Below are positions 6,641 through 15,341 of a stretch of 19,293 nucleotides of DNA, piece after piece; the first letter of the stretch is position 1; each line of letters starts with the position of its first letter. The DNA is from JAAYEL01 sp964344625. Lineage in GTDB: Bacteria > Bacillota > Clostridia > Tissierellales > Peptoniphilaceae. The notes beneath the pieces were generated by a model. That model saw only the letters and a list, made by a program, of their open reading frames with translations, had not been told where the DNA came from and searched no databases. Position numbers and translations under genes: made by a program. The DNA lies in the NCBI GenBank assembly GCA_964344625.1, contig CAYFNZ010000021.1, positions 1 to 19,293 on the forward strand, given 5' to 3'.

Positions 6641-7234
6641 ATGAAGTACATTAATAAGCCAAAAACTGAACGAGGGGAGAAGACCCTTAAAAATATAATT
6701 ACTGCCGCGGAGAATGTTTTTAGAGACAAGGGCTACAATGGAGCAACTGTTAAGGACATTGCTGTTGAGGCGGGGGTTTCAGTTGGGACATTTTATATTT
6801 ATTTTGTAGACAAAAAATCAATATATGATTATTTGATTCAAGAATATAGCTATTACATAAGGTCTGAGATTTCAAAGAGGACCGCAAGTTTGAAGACTAG
6901 AAAAGAGATTGAAAGAGAAGGTCTTTTGGTATTCTTGGAAATAGCAAGAGATAAAAAACATATCTATAATATCATTTGGGAATCACTTTACATAGATCCA
7001 GTAAACTTTAAGAACTACTATATGAACTTCGCTCAAAACTATATCTTGGGACTTGAAGATGCCGTAAAAAGAGGGGATATTAGAGACGATATAGACATTG
7101 AGGCGGTAGCTTGGATGCTTATGGGGGTATCGAACTTCTTAGGTTTGAGATATGCCATGTTTGACGAAGAAAAAGACTTGGGAAAGATTGCTGACCTAGC
7201 CATAGGCATTATAGACAAAGGCTTATTCATCTAA
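6641..7234 (+). CDS. TetR/AcrR family transcriptional regulator
   Basis: A 197-residue repressor-type protein. Residues 14-64 form the TetR DNA-binding domain: TLKNIITAAENVFRDKGYNG, then ATVKDIAVEAGVSVGTFYIY with the recognition helix around 47-55, then the typical F..K..IYDYL ending. The remaining helices (70-197) would form the ligand-binding and dimer domain, whose sequence does not reveal an inducer. AAGGAG (6630-6635) sets the ATG. It is transcribed alone, between the palindromic array and two hairpins, so the only candidate target visible is its own upstream palindrome. Related regulators often control fatty-acid metabolism or efflux genes, but neither lies directly adjacent, so no target is assigned. 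Confidence 0.85.
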   Translation: MKYINKPKTERGEKTLKNIITAAENVFRDKGYNGATVKDIAVEAGVSVGTFYIYFVDKKSIYDYLIQEYSYYIRSEISKRTASLKTRKEIEREGLLVFLEIARDKKHIYNIIWESLYIDPVNFKNYYMNFAQNYILGLEDAVKRGDIRDDIDIEAVAWMLMGVSNFLGLRYAMFDEEKDLGKIADLAIGIIDKGLFI

Positions 7235-7250
7235 TTGATGGGCCTTTTTT
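7217..7250 (+). terminator. Terminator overlapping the end of the TetR gene
   Basis: AAAGGC (7217-7222) and GCCTTT (7242-7247) pair, with an inner CATC/GATG stem, followed by a T-run. The left arm is inside the last codons of the regulator, an economical intrinsic terminator. Confidence 0.7.
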
Positions 7251-7288
7251 ATTATTTAAAAGCTTGTTATTTTTTAATTTGAAAAGGA

Positions 7289-7332
7289 GTTAAAAACCTG
7301 CTTGGGCCTAAGGAGCCAAGCAGGTTTTTAAC
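7289..7332. terminator. Strong bidirectional hairpin
   Basis: GTTAAAAACCTGCTTGG (7289-7305) and CCAAGCAGGTTTTTAAC (7316-7332) pair over 17 bp without mismatch around a 10-base loop. A-run and T-run at the arm ends permit termination on either strand. It isolates the TetR unit from the mgtE operon. The following 7333-7463 holds an AT-rich stretch (possible promoter without clear boxes), a weak GCCTT/AAGGC stem (7417-7432), and no M-box-like leader. Confidence 0.8.
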
Positions 7333-7463
7333 GATTTTTAAATTCAAGTATTATTTTTTTATTTTATCCTATATGATATTATTATAGAAGGAAAAATTCG
7401 CTATTTACGACTTAAAGCCTTGATTAAAAGGCGGCGGATTAATTTTAGAACGAGGAGGGCCAG

Positions 7464-8807
7464 ATGAAAAGAGAAGAATTTAAGATTCTTTCAGAGCTTT
7501 TTGAAGAAAAAAAACTTAGAGAGCTTAAAGAAGAACTCATTACCTTTAACGAGGCCGATATTGCAATATTTATTGAAGAGTTAGACCCTTTGGAGGCTAT
7601 AACTGTCTTTAGGATTTTACCCAAGGACATAGCTGCAGAGACTTTCTCTTACTTCTCGTCGGAAATGCAAAACCATATAATTGACGCTATGACCAATGTC
7701 GAGTTGACAGAGATTGTAGACAAGTTATATATTGACGATATAGTTGATATGTTAGAAGAGCTTCCAGCTGTTGTGGTTTCAAAGATTATGAAGAATATAC
7801 CCCATACCAAGAGGGGGGTGGTCAATCAATTTTTGAAATACCCCAAGGACTCAGCAGGCTCTATAATGACAGCCGAATATATAGACGTAAAGATGGAGGC
7901 GACAGTAGGTGATGCTATCGCAAAAATCAGGAGAAAGGGCATAAGCTCAGAATCTATCTACACTGTCTATATAATCAATGAAAAAAGGACTCTAGAGGGC
8001 TTTGTATCAGTAAGAACCCTACTTATGAATCCTGATGACAAGTTGATAAAAGACTTAATAGAAGAAGATGTAATTTATGTTTATACTACAGATGATAAAG
8101 AAGATGTAGCTAGAAAGATTAAAAAATACGGCTTTTTATCCTTGCCAGTAGTAGACCATGAAAAAAGATTGGTCGGCATAGTAACCATTGATGACGCCGT
8201 TGACGTATTGGAAGAAGAGGCTACAGAAGACTTTGAAAAGATGGCAGCGATGGCGCCATCAGATAAGCCATATTTGAAAACTTCCATATTTACTATAGCG
8301 AAAAATAGGTTTACCTGGTTATTGATATTGATGTTGTCAGCTACCTTGACAGGGGCGATAATTGATAAATATGAACCTATCTTGTATGCTGTGGTAGGCT
8401 TGATAAGCTTCGTTCCAATGCTTACCGACTCAGGTGGTAATGCCGGAAGCCAATCATCTACTATGGTAATTCGTAGCCTTGCCCTTGGTGAGATTACTAC
8501 AAATGACTACATGCAAGTATTCTTTAAGGAACTAGGGGTTTCCTTGATAGTAGGCTTTGTAATGGCCTTGATAAACTTCCTTAGGATTTATCTATTAGGC
8601 ATAGGAACTCCAATGGTGGCCTTTACAGTTTCCTTGACCCTGATGGCAACTATTATAATGGCCAAGGTAATAGGTGGCCTGCTTCCAATAGTTGCTGAAA
8701 AGATTAAGATAGACCCAACACTTATGGCAGCGCCCTTGATAAGTACCATAGTCGACTCCCTATCACTCTTAGTATATTGTGCTTTAGTAAAAGTATTTTT
8801 AATGTAA
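7464..8807 (+). CDS. mgtE: Magnesium channel MgtE, first copy
   Basis: A 447-residue Mg2+ channel of the cytoplasmic membrane. Residues 1-130 form the helical N domain rich in acidic residues, including TFNEADIAIFIEELDPLEA. The CBS pair spans about 133-255, starting SAGSIMTAEYIDVK and including LPVVDHEKRLVGIVTIDDA. The linking helix TEDFEKMAAMAPSDKPY leads to a five-helix pore domain (about 283-447). Pore signatures are TDSGGNAGSQSST (321-333) and the family aspartate D431 in APLISTIVD, which binds Mg2+ in characterised MgtE. GAGGAGG (7452-7458) sets the start. It is the first gene of the seven-gene run and sits 25 bp before a second, closely related mgtE. In this family Mg2+ binding between N and CBS domains closes the channel when cytosolic Mg2+ is high. 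Confidence 0.94.
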   Translation: MKREEFKILSELFEEKKLRELKEELITFNEADIAIFIEELDPLEAITVFRILPKDIAAETFSYFSSEMQNHIIDAMTNVELTEIVDKLYIDDIVDMLEELPAVVVSKIMKNIPHTKRGVVNQFLKYPKDSAGSIMTAEYIDVKMEATVGDAIAKIRRKGISSESIYTVYIINEKRTLEGFVSVRTLLMNPDDKLIKDLIEEDVIYVYTTDDKEDVARKIKKYGFLSLPVVDHEKRLVGIVTIDDAVDVLEEEATEDFEKMAAMAPSDKPYLKTSIFTIAKNRFTWLLILMLSATLTGAIIDKYEPILYAVVGLISFVPMLTDSGGNAGSQSSTMVIRSLALGEITTNDYMQVFFKELGVSLIVGFVMALINFLRIYLLGIGTPMVAFTVSLTLMATIIMAKVIGGLLPIVAEKIKIDPTLMAAPLISTIVDSLSLLVYCALVKVFLM

Positions 8808-8832
8808 GAGTGGATGAAGAAAGGAGGTCATA

Positions 8833-10176
8833 ATGGAAAAAGTATTTAAAGATGAATTGATGGAACTGCTAAGAGAAAAGAAACTTAGAAAGCTAAAGGA
8901 TGAGTTAATAACCTTTAACGAAGCGGATATAGCCTTGTTTATAGAAGACCTTTCAGACCTAGAAGCCGTTGCTGTTTTTAGGATTTTGCCTAAGAACATA
9001 GCCGCTGAAACCTTTGCTTATTTCTCTCGTGAGGTTCAAAACAATATAATCGGGTCAATGACAAACACAGAAATCACTGAAATAGTCGACGACCTATATA
9101 TAGATGATGTGGTAGACATGCTTGAAGAGCTGCCTGCCAATGTAGTAAAGAAAATAATGAAGAATGTCCCTACTGAAAGAAGGGGCATAATAAACCAATA
9201 TCTTCAATATCCAGAATATTCAGCCGGATCAATTATGACCGCTGAATTCATAGATATAAAGATGAAAAACACAGTAGGAACTGCAATTAAGCATATCCGT
9301 AACAAGGCCATAGACACAGAATCAGTTTACACCTTATATATAACAGATACCTGGCGTAGACTGGTAGGCTTTGTATCAGTAAGGACCCTACTTGTAAATG
9401 ACGATAATACTAAATTAGAAGATTTAATTGAAGAAGATGTAATCTATGTAACTACCACAGATGACCAAGAATATGTAGCAAGACAATTTGCAAAATACGG
9501 CTTCTTGTCCTTGCCGGTAGTAGACCAGGAAAAGCGCCTGGTAGGCATAGTTACGATAGATGATGCGGTAGACGTTTTGGACGAAGAGGCTACAGAAGAC
9601 TTTGAAAAAATGGCTGCCATGGCTCCATCAGATAAACCATATATAAAGAGCTCGATTTGGGAACTATCCAAAAACAGGCTGACCTGGCTGGTATTTTTGA
9701 TGCTTTCAGGTACAATTTCAGGCATGATTTTACTTAAGTTTGAAGGAGCTTTAGAGGCCTTATCAGGTGCAGCCGCCTTCATACCTATGTTGATGGGGGC
9801 CGGGGGAAATGCTGGATCCCAATCATCTACCATGATAATCCGTGGTTTATCTATAGGAGAGATAGAAACAAAAGACTATATAAAAGTTTTCTTTAAGGAA
9901 TTTGGAGTAGCGGTGCTAGTAGGTATAGCCCTAGCAATAGTCAACTTCGTCAGGATAATAATAATTAAACCTGGTCAAACCATGTTGGCATTTACCGTAT
10001 CCTTGTCCTTAGTATTTACAATAATGATAGCAAAAAGCGTCGGAGGCCTTTTGCCTTTGGCTGCAAAGAAATTGAATCTCGACCCTGCTTTGATGGCGGC
10101 ACCACTGATAACAACTATTGTTGACGCCCTAGCATTGTTAGTATATTTCTTTTTCGTGGAAACAATATTACTTTAA
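8833..10176 (+). CDS. mgtE: Magnesium channel MgtE, second copy
   Basis: Also 447 residues, and collinear with the preceding gene with no obvious gaps. By eye roughly two thirds of positions match, highest in the CBS region and the segment EEATEDFEKMAAMAPSDKPY. It has the same N domain, CBS pair and five-helix pore. The pore motif here is MGAGGNAGSQSST rather than TDSGGNAGSQSST; the conserved aspartate is kept in APLITTIVDALALLVY. AAGGAGG (8821-8827) supplies the start. An old tandem duplication is the simplest origin. The difference just before the GGN motif and the changed last helices could mean distinct gating or ion preference, such as Mg2+ against another divalent ion, but that is speculation. 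murA follows after only 12 bp. Confidence 0.93.
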   Translation: MEKVFKDELMELLREKKLRKLKDELITFNEADIALFIEDLSDLEAVAVFRILPKNIAAETFAYFSREVQNNIIGSMTNTEITEIVDDLYIDDVVDMLEELPANVVKKIMKNVPTERRGIINQYLQYPEYSAGSIMTAEFIDIKMKNTVGTAIKHIRNKAIDTESVYTLYITDTWRRLVGFVSVRTLLVNDDNTKLEDLIEEDVIYVTTTDDQEYVARQFAKYGFLSLPVVDQEKRLVGIVTIDDAVDVLDEEATEDFEKMAAMAPSDKPYIKSSIWELSKNRLTWLVFLMLSGTISGMILLKFEGALEALSGAAAFIPMLMGAGGNAGSQSSTMIIRGLSIGEIETKDYIKVFFKEFGVAVLVGIALAIVNFVRIIIIKPGQTMLAFTVSLSLVFTIMIAKSVGGLLPLAAKKLNLDPALMAAPLITTIVDALALLVYFFFVETILL

Positions 10177-10188
10177 TCGGAGGAATAA

Positions 10189-11457
10189 ATGAAAATTATT
10201 AGAGTTAGGAAAAGTGGACCGCTTAAAGGCGAAGTAGAAATAAATGGAGCTAAGAATGCTGCTTTGCCAATACTAGCAGCAAGTTTATTAAATCCTAATG
10301 AAACAATCATAGCTGACGTACCACCCCTAAAGGACGTCATGATTATGGTGGAAGTACTTGAGTCACTAGGGGCAAAAGTTGAATACCTAGACGAAACTAC
10401 TTTGAAAATAAATGCAAAAGAAATAAAAACTACCACCACACCTTTTGAGTTGATGAACAAGATGAGGGCATCTTTTGTAGTTATGGGTCCTCTTCTTTCA
10501 AGGATGGGCAAGGCTATAAATGGCATGCCTGGAGGCTGCCAAATAGGCGATCGTCCTATAGACCTTCACCTAAAGGGCTTTAGGGCCTTGGGGGCAAAGG
10601 TCCAAGAAAAAATTGATAGGACAGAAGTTGAAAGTGATGGTAAGTTAAAGGGCGGAAAGATTTATTTGGACTTCCCATCAGTTGGGGCTACACAAAATAT
10701 CATGATGGCTGCGGTTTTAGCAGAAGGCGAAACTGTCATTGAAAATGCTGCCAAGGAACCAGAAATCGTTGACCTTTCAAACTTCTTAACCAAGATGGGG
10801 GCAGTGATTAGAGGGGCTGGTACATCAACCATAATCATTGAAGGTGTTGACCAATTAAAGCCTTGCGAGCACAGGATAATCCCTGACAGGATTGAAGCTT
10901 CAACCTATATGGTGGCTGCTGCTATGACCAAGGGAGATGTCTTAGTTAAAAATGTAATAGCATCCCACATAAGGCCGATAATAGCCAAGCTTCAAGAGAT
11001 GGGTTGTGAAGTAATTGAAGACCCAGACGAAGACGAAATCAGGGTTAGGTCCAAGGGGGACCTAGTGGCTACAAACATTAGAACCCTACCATATCCAGGG
11101 TTTCCAACAGATGTTCAAGCCCAAATGATGACCTTGATGACCATAGCCAAGGGCGAATCAATAGTAGAAGAAACAGTTTTTGAAAATAGGTTCATGCACG
11201 TTGATGAACTTAGAAAGATGCACGCCTTGATAGTAACAGAAGGCAATGAAGCCAGGATTATGGGGGTACCAAACCTAGTCGGGGCCCAAGTTAAGGCTAC
11301 AGACCTAAGGGCGGGAGCTTCTTTGCTAATAGCTGGACTTGTTGCAGAAGGCCAGACTGATGTATATGACATTTACCATATAGAAAGAGGCTACCACGAT
11401 GTAGTTGGCAAGTTCAGAGCTTTGGGCGCAGATATGGAGCTAGTAACAATAGACTAA
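10189..11457 (+). CDS. murA: UDP-N-acetylglucosamine 1-carboxyvinyltransferase
   Basis: MurA transfers enolpyruvate from PEP to UDP-GlcNAc in the cytoplasm, the first committed step of peptidoglycan synthesis. The 422-residue protein has the usual length. NGAKNAALP (19-27) contains the substrate-binding K22 and N23. PGGCQIGDRPIDLHLKG contains C117, the PEP-binding cysteine that fosfomycin alkylates, so a fosfomycin-sensitive type is predicted. YPGFPTDVQAQMM carries the catalytic aspartate. RAGASLLIAGL and IERGYHDVVGKFRALGAD form the usual C-terminal part. GGAGG lies before the ATG. It follows the second mgtE by 12 bp and precedes recD2 by 17 bp. Many Firmicutes carry two murA genes; whether this is the main or the second copy cannot be told. 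Confidence 0.96.
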   Translation: MKIIRVRKSGPLKGEVEINGAKNAALPILAASLLNPNETIIADVPPLKDVMIMVEVLESLGAKVEYLDETTLKINAKEIKTTTTPFELMNKMRASFVVMGPLLSRMGKAINGMPGGCQIGDRPIDLHLKGFRALGAKVQEKIDRTEVESDGKLKGGKIYLDFPSVGATQNIMMAAVLAEGETVIENAAKEPEIVDLSNFLTKMGAVIRGAGTSTIIIEGVDQLKPCEHRIIPDRIEASTYMVAAAMTKGDVLVKNVIASHIRPIIAKLQEMGCEVIEDPDEDEIRVRSKGDLVATNIRTLPYPGFPTDVQAQMMTLMTIAKGESIVEETVFENRFMHVDELRKMHALIVTEGNEARIMGVPNLVGAQVKATDLRAGASLLIAGLVAEGQTDVYDIYHIERGYHDVVGKFRALGADMELVTID

Positions 11458-11474
11458 TAATAAAAGGTGATGAA

Positions 11475-13673
11475 ATGATAGAGGTTGAAGGAGTAGTTGC
11501 TGAAATAAGGTTCAGGAATGAAGAAAACTACTATACAGTTTTTAATTTAGATACCGAAGATGGGAATATCACAGTAGTTGGTAAGGTCCTAAGTATTTCA
11601 GTTGGCGATAGCATGATCGTATCCGGCAACCTCGTTTATCATGACCAATATGGAGAGCAGATTGCTCTTGATAGCTACAAGAAGATGATGCCGAGGACAG
11701 TTGTACAGATTGAAAAGTACCTAGCCTCCGGCATCATTCCCTTTATTGGGGCAAAAACTGCAAAAAAGATAGTCAAGCTATATGGTGAGGACAGCTTAAA
11801 TATCATTACTGAAGACCCCAATTCCCTAAGGGCCATAAAGGGCCTGGGGCAAAAGAGGATTAAAAAGATTTCAGAAGTCTTAAAAAAAGAGAAAGAGTCA
11901 AGAGAAGTCCTTATCTACCTACAAAGCCTGGGACTTGGCAACAAGATTTCCATGCTTATTTACAAGACCTACAAAGAAGAGACCATAGACGTAATAAATA
12001 AAAATCCTTATGTCTTGATAGAGGACATAAAGGGGATAGGTTTTAATATAGCTGACGATATTGCCTTGAGAAATAAGGTTGAAAGAACGGACTTGTTTAG
12101 GATAACGGCAGGCCTTCAGTACTATTTAGACAACCAGGCCAATGTCAATGGCAACTGTTTTGTGGAAAAAGACAGGCTCTTATATGACGTTTCAAAGCTC
12201 TTGAAAATCGACCAGACCTACGTGGAGTCTGCACTGACCCACGCCCAGATAACTGGAAAAATAAAGATGGAATCTATAGGTGAAAACCTACTTATCTATT
12301 CAAGAAAAATCTATGACAAGGAACAAAATATAGTTTCAAATATCATCAGGCTTTTACTAAGAGACCAGGACCCGGTAGAGAATATGGAGGCCTTAATCGA
12401 ATCAGACCAGGATTTTTCCTATTCTGAGACGCAAAAAGAAGCCATCCTAGAGGCTGTTCAAAAGAAGATGCTGGTAATTACGGGTGGACCAGGAACGGGC
12501 AAAACCACAATTATTAAAGGAATTATAGACCTCTTACAAAAGCTTTCCATGACCTTTACCCTTTGCGCTCCAACAGGTAGGGCAGCAAAGAGGATGGAGG
12601 AATCAACAGGCCAGATAGCCTCCACCATCCACAGGCTCTTAGGTTTTAAATCCCTTGATAGGGAAGACAAGCTTTTGGAATACGATAGGGACAATCCCTT
12701 GCCATTTGATGTGGTAATCGTGGATGAAGTCTCCATGATTGATATTTACCTTATGTCTGACCTCTTGGATGCTATTGAAGATACTACAAGGCTGATTCTT
12801 GTAGGTGATGTGGACCAGCTGCCATCAGTAGGCCCTGGCAATGTCTTAAAAGACCTTATAGATTCAGAATTAATAAAGACCATCAGACTTGATACCATTT
12901 TTAGGCAGCAAGAAACTTCCAATATAGTAAAAAATGCCCACCTGATTAATAAGGGGCAAATGCCTATCTTAAATGAATTTGGTAAGGATTTTTTCTTTAT
13001 CAGGTGCCAAAATGAGGCCCAAAGCCTTGAGACCATAGTTGACTTGGTGGCAAGTAGGCTGCCAAAGCATTATAACTTGGACCCTTTTAAGGATATCCAA
13101 GTCCTTTCAGCTATGAAAAAGGGCCTTTGTGGGGTAGATAACCTGAATTTAAGACTCCAAGCCAAGCTTAATCCACCAGAGTTTAACAAGGAAGAGATAG
13201 AATTCGGCCACCACATCTTTAGGGAAGGCGATAGGGTCATGCAAACAAAAAACAACTATGACCTTGACATGGAAGATGAATTTCAAAATAAGCAAAAGGG
13301 TGTCTACAACGGAGACATGGGGATAGTTAGAAACAGCTTTAGTAAGGACGGGGCTATGGAGGTAATCATAGATGATAAAAAAGTGGTCTATGACTACAAG
13401 GACTTGGCTGAATTAAGCCTTTCCTATGCTATAACCATCCATAAGTCTCAGGGGTCAGAATTTCCTGTTGTTGTAATCCCTATGGTGTCAGGGCCCTACA
13501 TGTTATTGTCTAGAAATATCCTGTATACGGCCATCACTAGGGCTAAAAAACTAGTAGTCCTAGTCGGCAGTGAAAGAGTGATGAAATCAATGATAGACAA
13601 CAACTTTAGGCAAAATAGAAATTCAAGCCTGGCCTATTTTCTAAAAGAAAAATATAAATTTTTTGAATCATGA
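11475..13673 (+). CDS. recD2: RecD2-type 5'-3' DNA helicase (AAA family ATPase)
   Basis: A 732-residue SF1B helicase of the RecD2 class, found in bacteria as a free protein not bound to RecBC and linked to DNA repair and replication-fork handling. Residues 1-70 form the extended OB-like N-terminus typical of RecD2. Helix-hairpin-helix repeats follow around 85-195, for example SGIIPFIGAKTAKKIV and DIKGIGFNIADDIA. The motor begins at about 315: Walker A GGPGTGKTT (337-345), APTGRAAKR, Walker B VIVDEVSM (414-421), GDVDQLPSVGPG (444-455), arginine R477 in DTIFRQ, and the C-terminal SYAITIHKSQGSEF (650-663) and TAITRAKK (685-692). All catalytic motifs are intact. The ribosome binding site AAAGGTGAT is moderate. 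Its stop codon overlaps the comFC start, ATGA. Confidence 0.95.
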   Translation: MIEVEGVVAEIRFRNEENYYTVFNLDTEDGNITVVGKVLSISVGDSMIVSGNLVYHDQYGEQIALDSYKKMMPRTVVQIEKYLASGIIPFIGAKTAKKIVKLYGEDSLNIITEDPNSLRAIKGLGQKRIKKISEVLKKEKESREVLIYLQSLGLGNKISMLIYKTYKEETIDVINKNPYVLIEDIKGIGFNIADDIALRNKVERTDLFRITAGLQYYLDNQANVNGNCFVEKDRLLYDVSKLLKIDQTYVESALTHAQITGKIKMESIGENLLIYSRKIYDKEQNIVSNIIRLLLRDQDPVENMEALIESDQDFSYSETQKEAILEAVQKKMLVITGGPGTGKTTIIKGIIDLLQKLSMTFTLCAPTGRAAKRMEESTGQIASTIHRLLGFKSLDREDKLLEYDRDNPLPFDVVIVDEVSMIDIYLMSDLLDAIEDTTRLILVGDVDQLPSVGPGNVLKDLIDSELIKTIRLDTIFRQQETSNIVKNAHLINKGQMPILNEFGKDFFFIRCQNEAQSLETIVDLVASRLPKHYNLDPFKDIQVLSAMKKGLCGVDNLNLRLQAKLNPPEFNKEEIEFGHHIFREGDRVMQTKNNYDLDMEDEFQNKQKGVYNGDMGIVRNSFSKDGAMEVIIDDKKVVYDYKDLAELSLSYAITIHKSQGSEFPVVVIPMVSGPYMLLSRNILYTAITRAKKLVVLVGSERVMKSMIDNNFRQNRNSSLAYFLKEKYKFFES

Positions 13674-14314
13674 TATTAGATTATTTATTTTTTAAGCAAG
13701 ACATATGTCACATATGCAAGAAAGTGGAAGAAGACAACTATATTTGTCCGGAATGCCTTTCCAAATTAGAATTTTTAGACGGGGACTTTTCCATTTCCAA
13801 GGGCAGGGTTTTTTATCCTCTTTTTTACAATAATATGATAAAATCTGTCATAAAGAGGTTTAAATTTGAAAGAGAAACCCACCTTGTAAAGCCCTTAGCC
13901 CTCATCCTTTATGAATATGTAAAGAAGCATGACCAGCTTATGGATGTGGACTATCTGACCTATGTCAGCATGGACTCAAAATCCCTCTTTGAAAGAGGCT
14001 ATAACCAGGCCCAGCTAATTTGCCAAGACCTGGCCTTGTACATGGATAAGGAGGTGGTCTCCTTGGTTGAGAAAACCAAGAAGACCAAGGAGCAAAATAA
14101 GTCAGACATATCCGAGAGAAAGACCAACCTAGAGTCTTCCTATAGGCCGATAAAGGGGCTGGATATCAAGGGAAAGAAAATACTTTTAGTCGATGACTTG
14201 GTCACTACAGGCTCTACCATGGAGGTTGTAGCAGACGCCATCTTAAGCGAATATGATGTCGACCTAAGATTTTTAACACTAACGTCAAGCAGGATAGGAG
14301 ATGAAGATGATTAG
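13670..14314 (+). CDS. comFC: ComFC-like phosphoribosyltransferase-fold protein
   Basis: A 214-residue protein of the ComF/GntX family. An N-terminal zinc ribbon uses C13, C16 (CHIC) and C26, C29 (CPEC). FERGYNQAQLI (107-117) is the family signature. The phosphoribosyltransferase loop is ILLVDDLVTTGST (171-183). In competent Firmicutes ComFC works with the ComFA DNA translocase during uptake of single-stranded DNA. Neither comFA nor other competence genes are in the window, so a competence role is inferred only from the family. The start ATG overlaps the recD2 stop by four bases and lacks its own Shine-Dalgarno, so translation is probably coupled to recD2. Pairing with a helicase is consistent with a DNA-handling role. 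Confidence 0.88.
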   Translation: MILDYLFFKQDICHICKKVEEDNYICPECLSKLEFLDGDFSISKGRVFYPLFYNNMIKSVIKRFKFERETHLVKPLALILYEYVKKHDQLMDVDYLTYVSMDSKSLFERGYNQAQLICQDLALYMDKEVVSLVEKTKKTKEQNKSDISERKTNLESSYRPIKGLDIKGKKILLVDDLVTTGSTMEVVADAILSEYDVDLRFLTLTSSRIGDEDD

Positions 14315-15341
14315 TTTTCTAAATGATTACAACGAGCTTGCTCACCCTAGGATTCTAGAGGACATGCTAAAGATTCAAAGTAGGCCATATGTGGGCTATG
14401 GAGAAGATGAGCTTTGTGAGTCAGCCACAAGATATATTAAAAAAGCCTTAAATAATGACCAGGTGGATATTCACTTTATACATGGGGGGACAGCGGCAAA
14501 TATAGTTGCGATTCAATCGGGCCTAAGGTCCTTTGATGCTGTAATTTCCTGCGACACAGGCCACATAGTTGGCCATGAAAATGGAGCTATTGAAGCCTTA
14601 GGCCACCAAATAATCCAGCTTCCTAACAAGGATGGAAAGCTGGATGTAGACCTATTAAAAAAGGCCCTAGAAGATCATAAGGAAGAATATTCAGTAAACC
14701 CTAGACTGGTTTACATTTCCAATGTAAGCGAGCTAGGAACCGTCTATAGAAAAAAAGAGCTTGAAGCCTTGAGTTTATTTTGCAAGGAAAATGCCTTGTA
14801 CCTTTACATGGACGGGGCCAGACTTGCAACAGCCCTTGCATCAGAATACTGCGACTACGAGTTTAAGGACCTAGTAAAATATTTTGATATTTTCAGTATA
14901 GGGGGCACAAAAAACGGCTTCATGTTTGGAGAAGCCCTAGTGGTGGTAAATCCCGAGCTTAAGGCCTTTATGAGAAAAATCATTAAGCAAAAAGGCTCCA
15001 TGCTTGCCAAGGGTTTCGCCTTAGGAAGCCAATTTGAAACCATGTTTAAAGACGGCCTATACTTTGAACTGGGGGCCAAGGCTATAAGCCAAGCAAAGAA
15101 ACTAGGCCAAGTATTTGAAGAAAATTCAGTAAAACTATATAAAAGACAAGAGTCAAACCTGGTATTTCCAATCTTTAGCAAGGATTTAGCTAAAGAGCTT
15201 CAAAAAGATTTTCTCTTTGAAAAAATCCAAGACCTGGATGAAGATAATACCGTATATAGGTTTGTTGCGAGATATATGACCTCAGAAGACGATATTTCAC
15301 TATTAAATCAAAGGTTGGAAGAATACAATGCGAGATCCTAA
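14307..15341 (+). CDS. Low-specificity threonine aldolase / beta-eliminating lyase family PLP enzyme
   Basis: A fold-type I PLP enzyme of 344 residues, probably splitting L-threonine or allo-threonine into glycine and acetaldehyde. HGGTAANIVAI (59-69) forms the cofactor phosphate area and CDTGHIVGHENGA (82-94) provides the ring-stacking histidine. MDGARLATAL (168-177) holds the pyridine-binding D169. SIGGTKNG holds K202, the Schiff-base lysine. An in-frame ATG at 14301 would add two residues, but it abuts GGAG (14297-14300) with no spacing, whereas ATG 14307 is six bases beyond it; I choose 14307. It overlaps comFC by 8 bases and the next gene by 14 bases, implying tight cotranscription. The family also includes other beta-eliminating lyases, so the substrate is likely but not certain. 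ltaE would be the usual symbol. Confidence 0.85.
   Translation: MISFLNDYNELAHPRILEDMLKIQSRPYVGYGEDELCESATRYIKKALNNDQVDIHFIHGGTAANIVAIQSGLRSFDAVISCDTGHIVGHENGAIEALGHQIIQLPNKDGKLDVDLLKKALEDHKEEYSVNPRLVYISNVSELGTVYRKKELEALSLFCKENALYLYMDGARLATALASEYCDYEFKDLVKYFDIFSIGGTKNGFMFGEALVVVNPELKAFMRKIIKQKGSMLAKGFALGSQFETMFKDGLYFELGAKAISQAKKLGQVFEENSVKLYKRQESNLVFPIFSKDLAKELQKDFLFEKIQDLDEDNTVYRFVARYMTSEDDISLLNQRLEEYNARS

Noticed and set aside
7333..7463. M-box magnesium riboswitch before mgtE
   Set aside because: The leader is too short and lacks the conserved M-box core; only a weak 5-bp stem is present.
9444..9833. Minus-strand 129-codon open frame inside the second mgtE, and similar antisense frames elsewhere
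   Set aside because: They are antisense shadows of strongly supported genes, without ribosome binding sites or recognisable domains.
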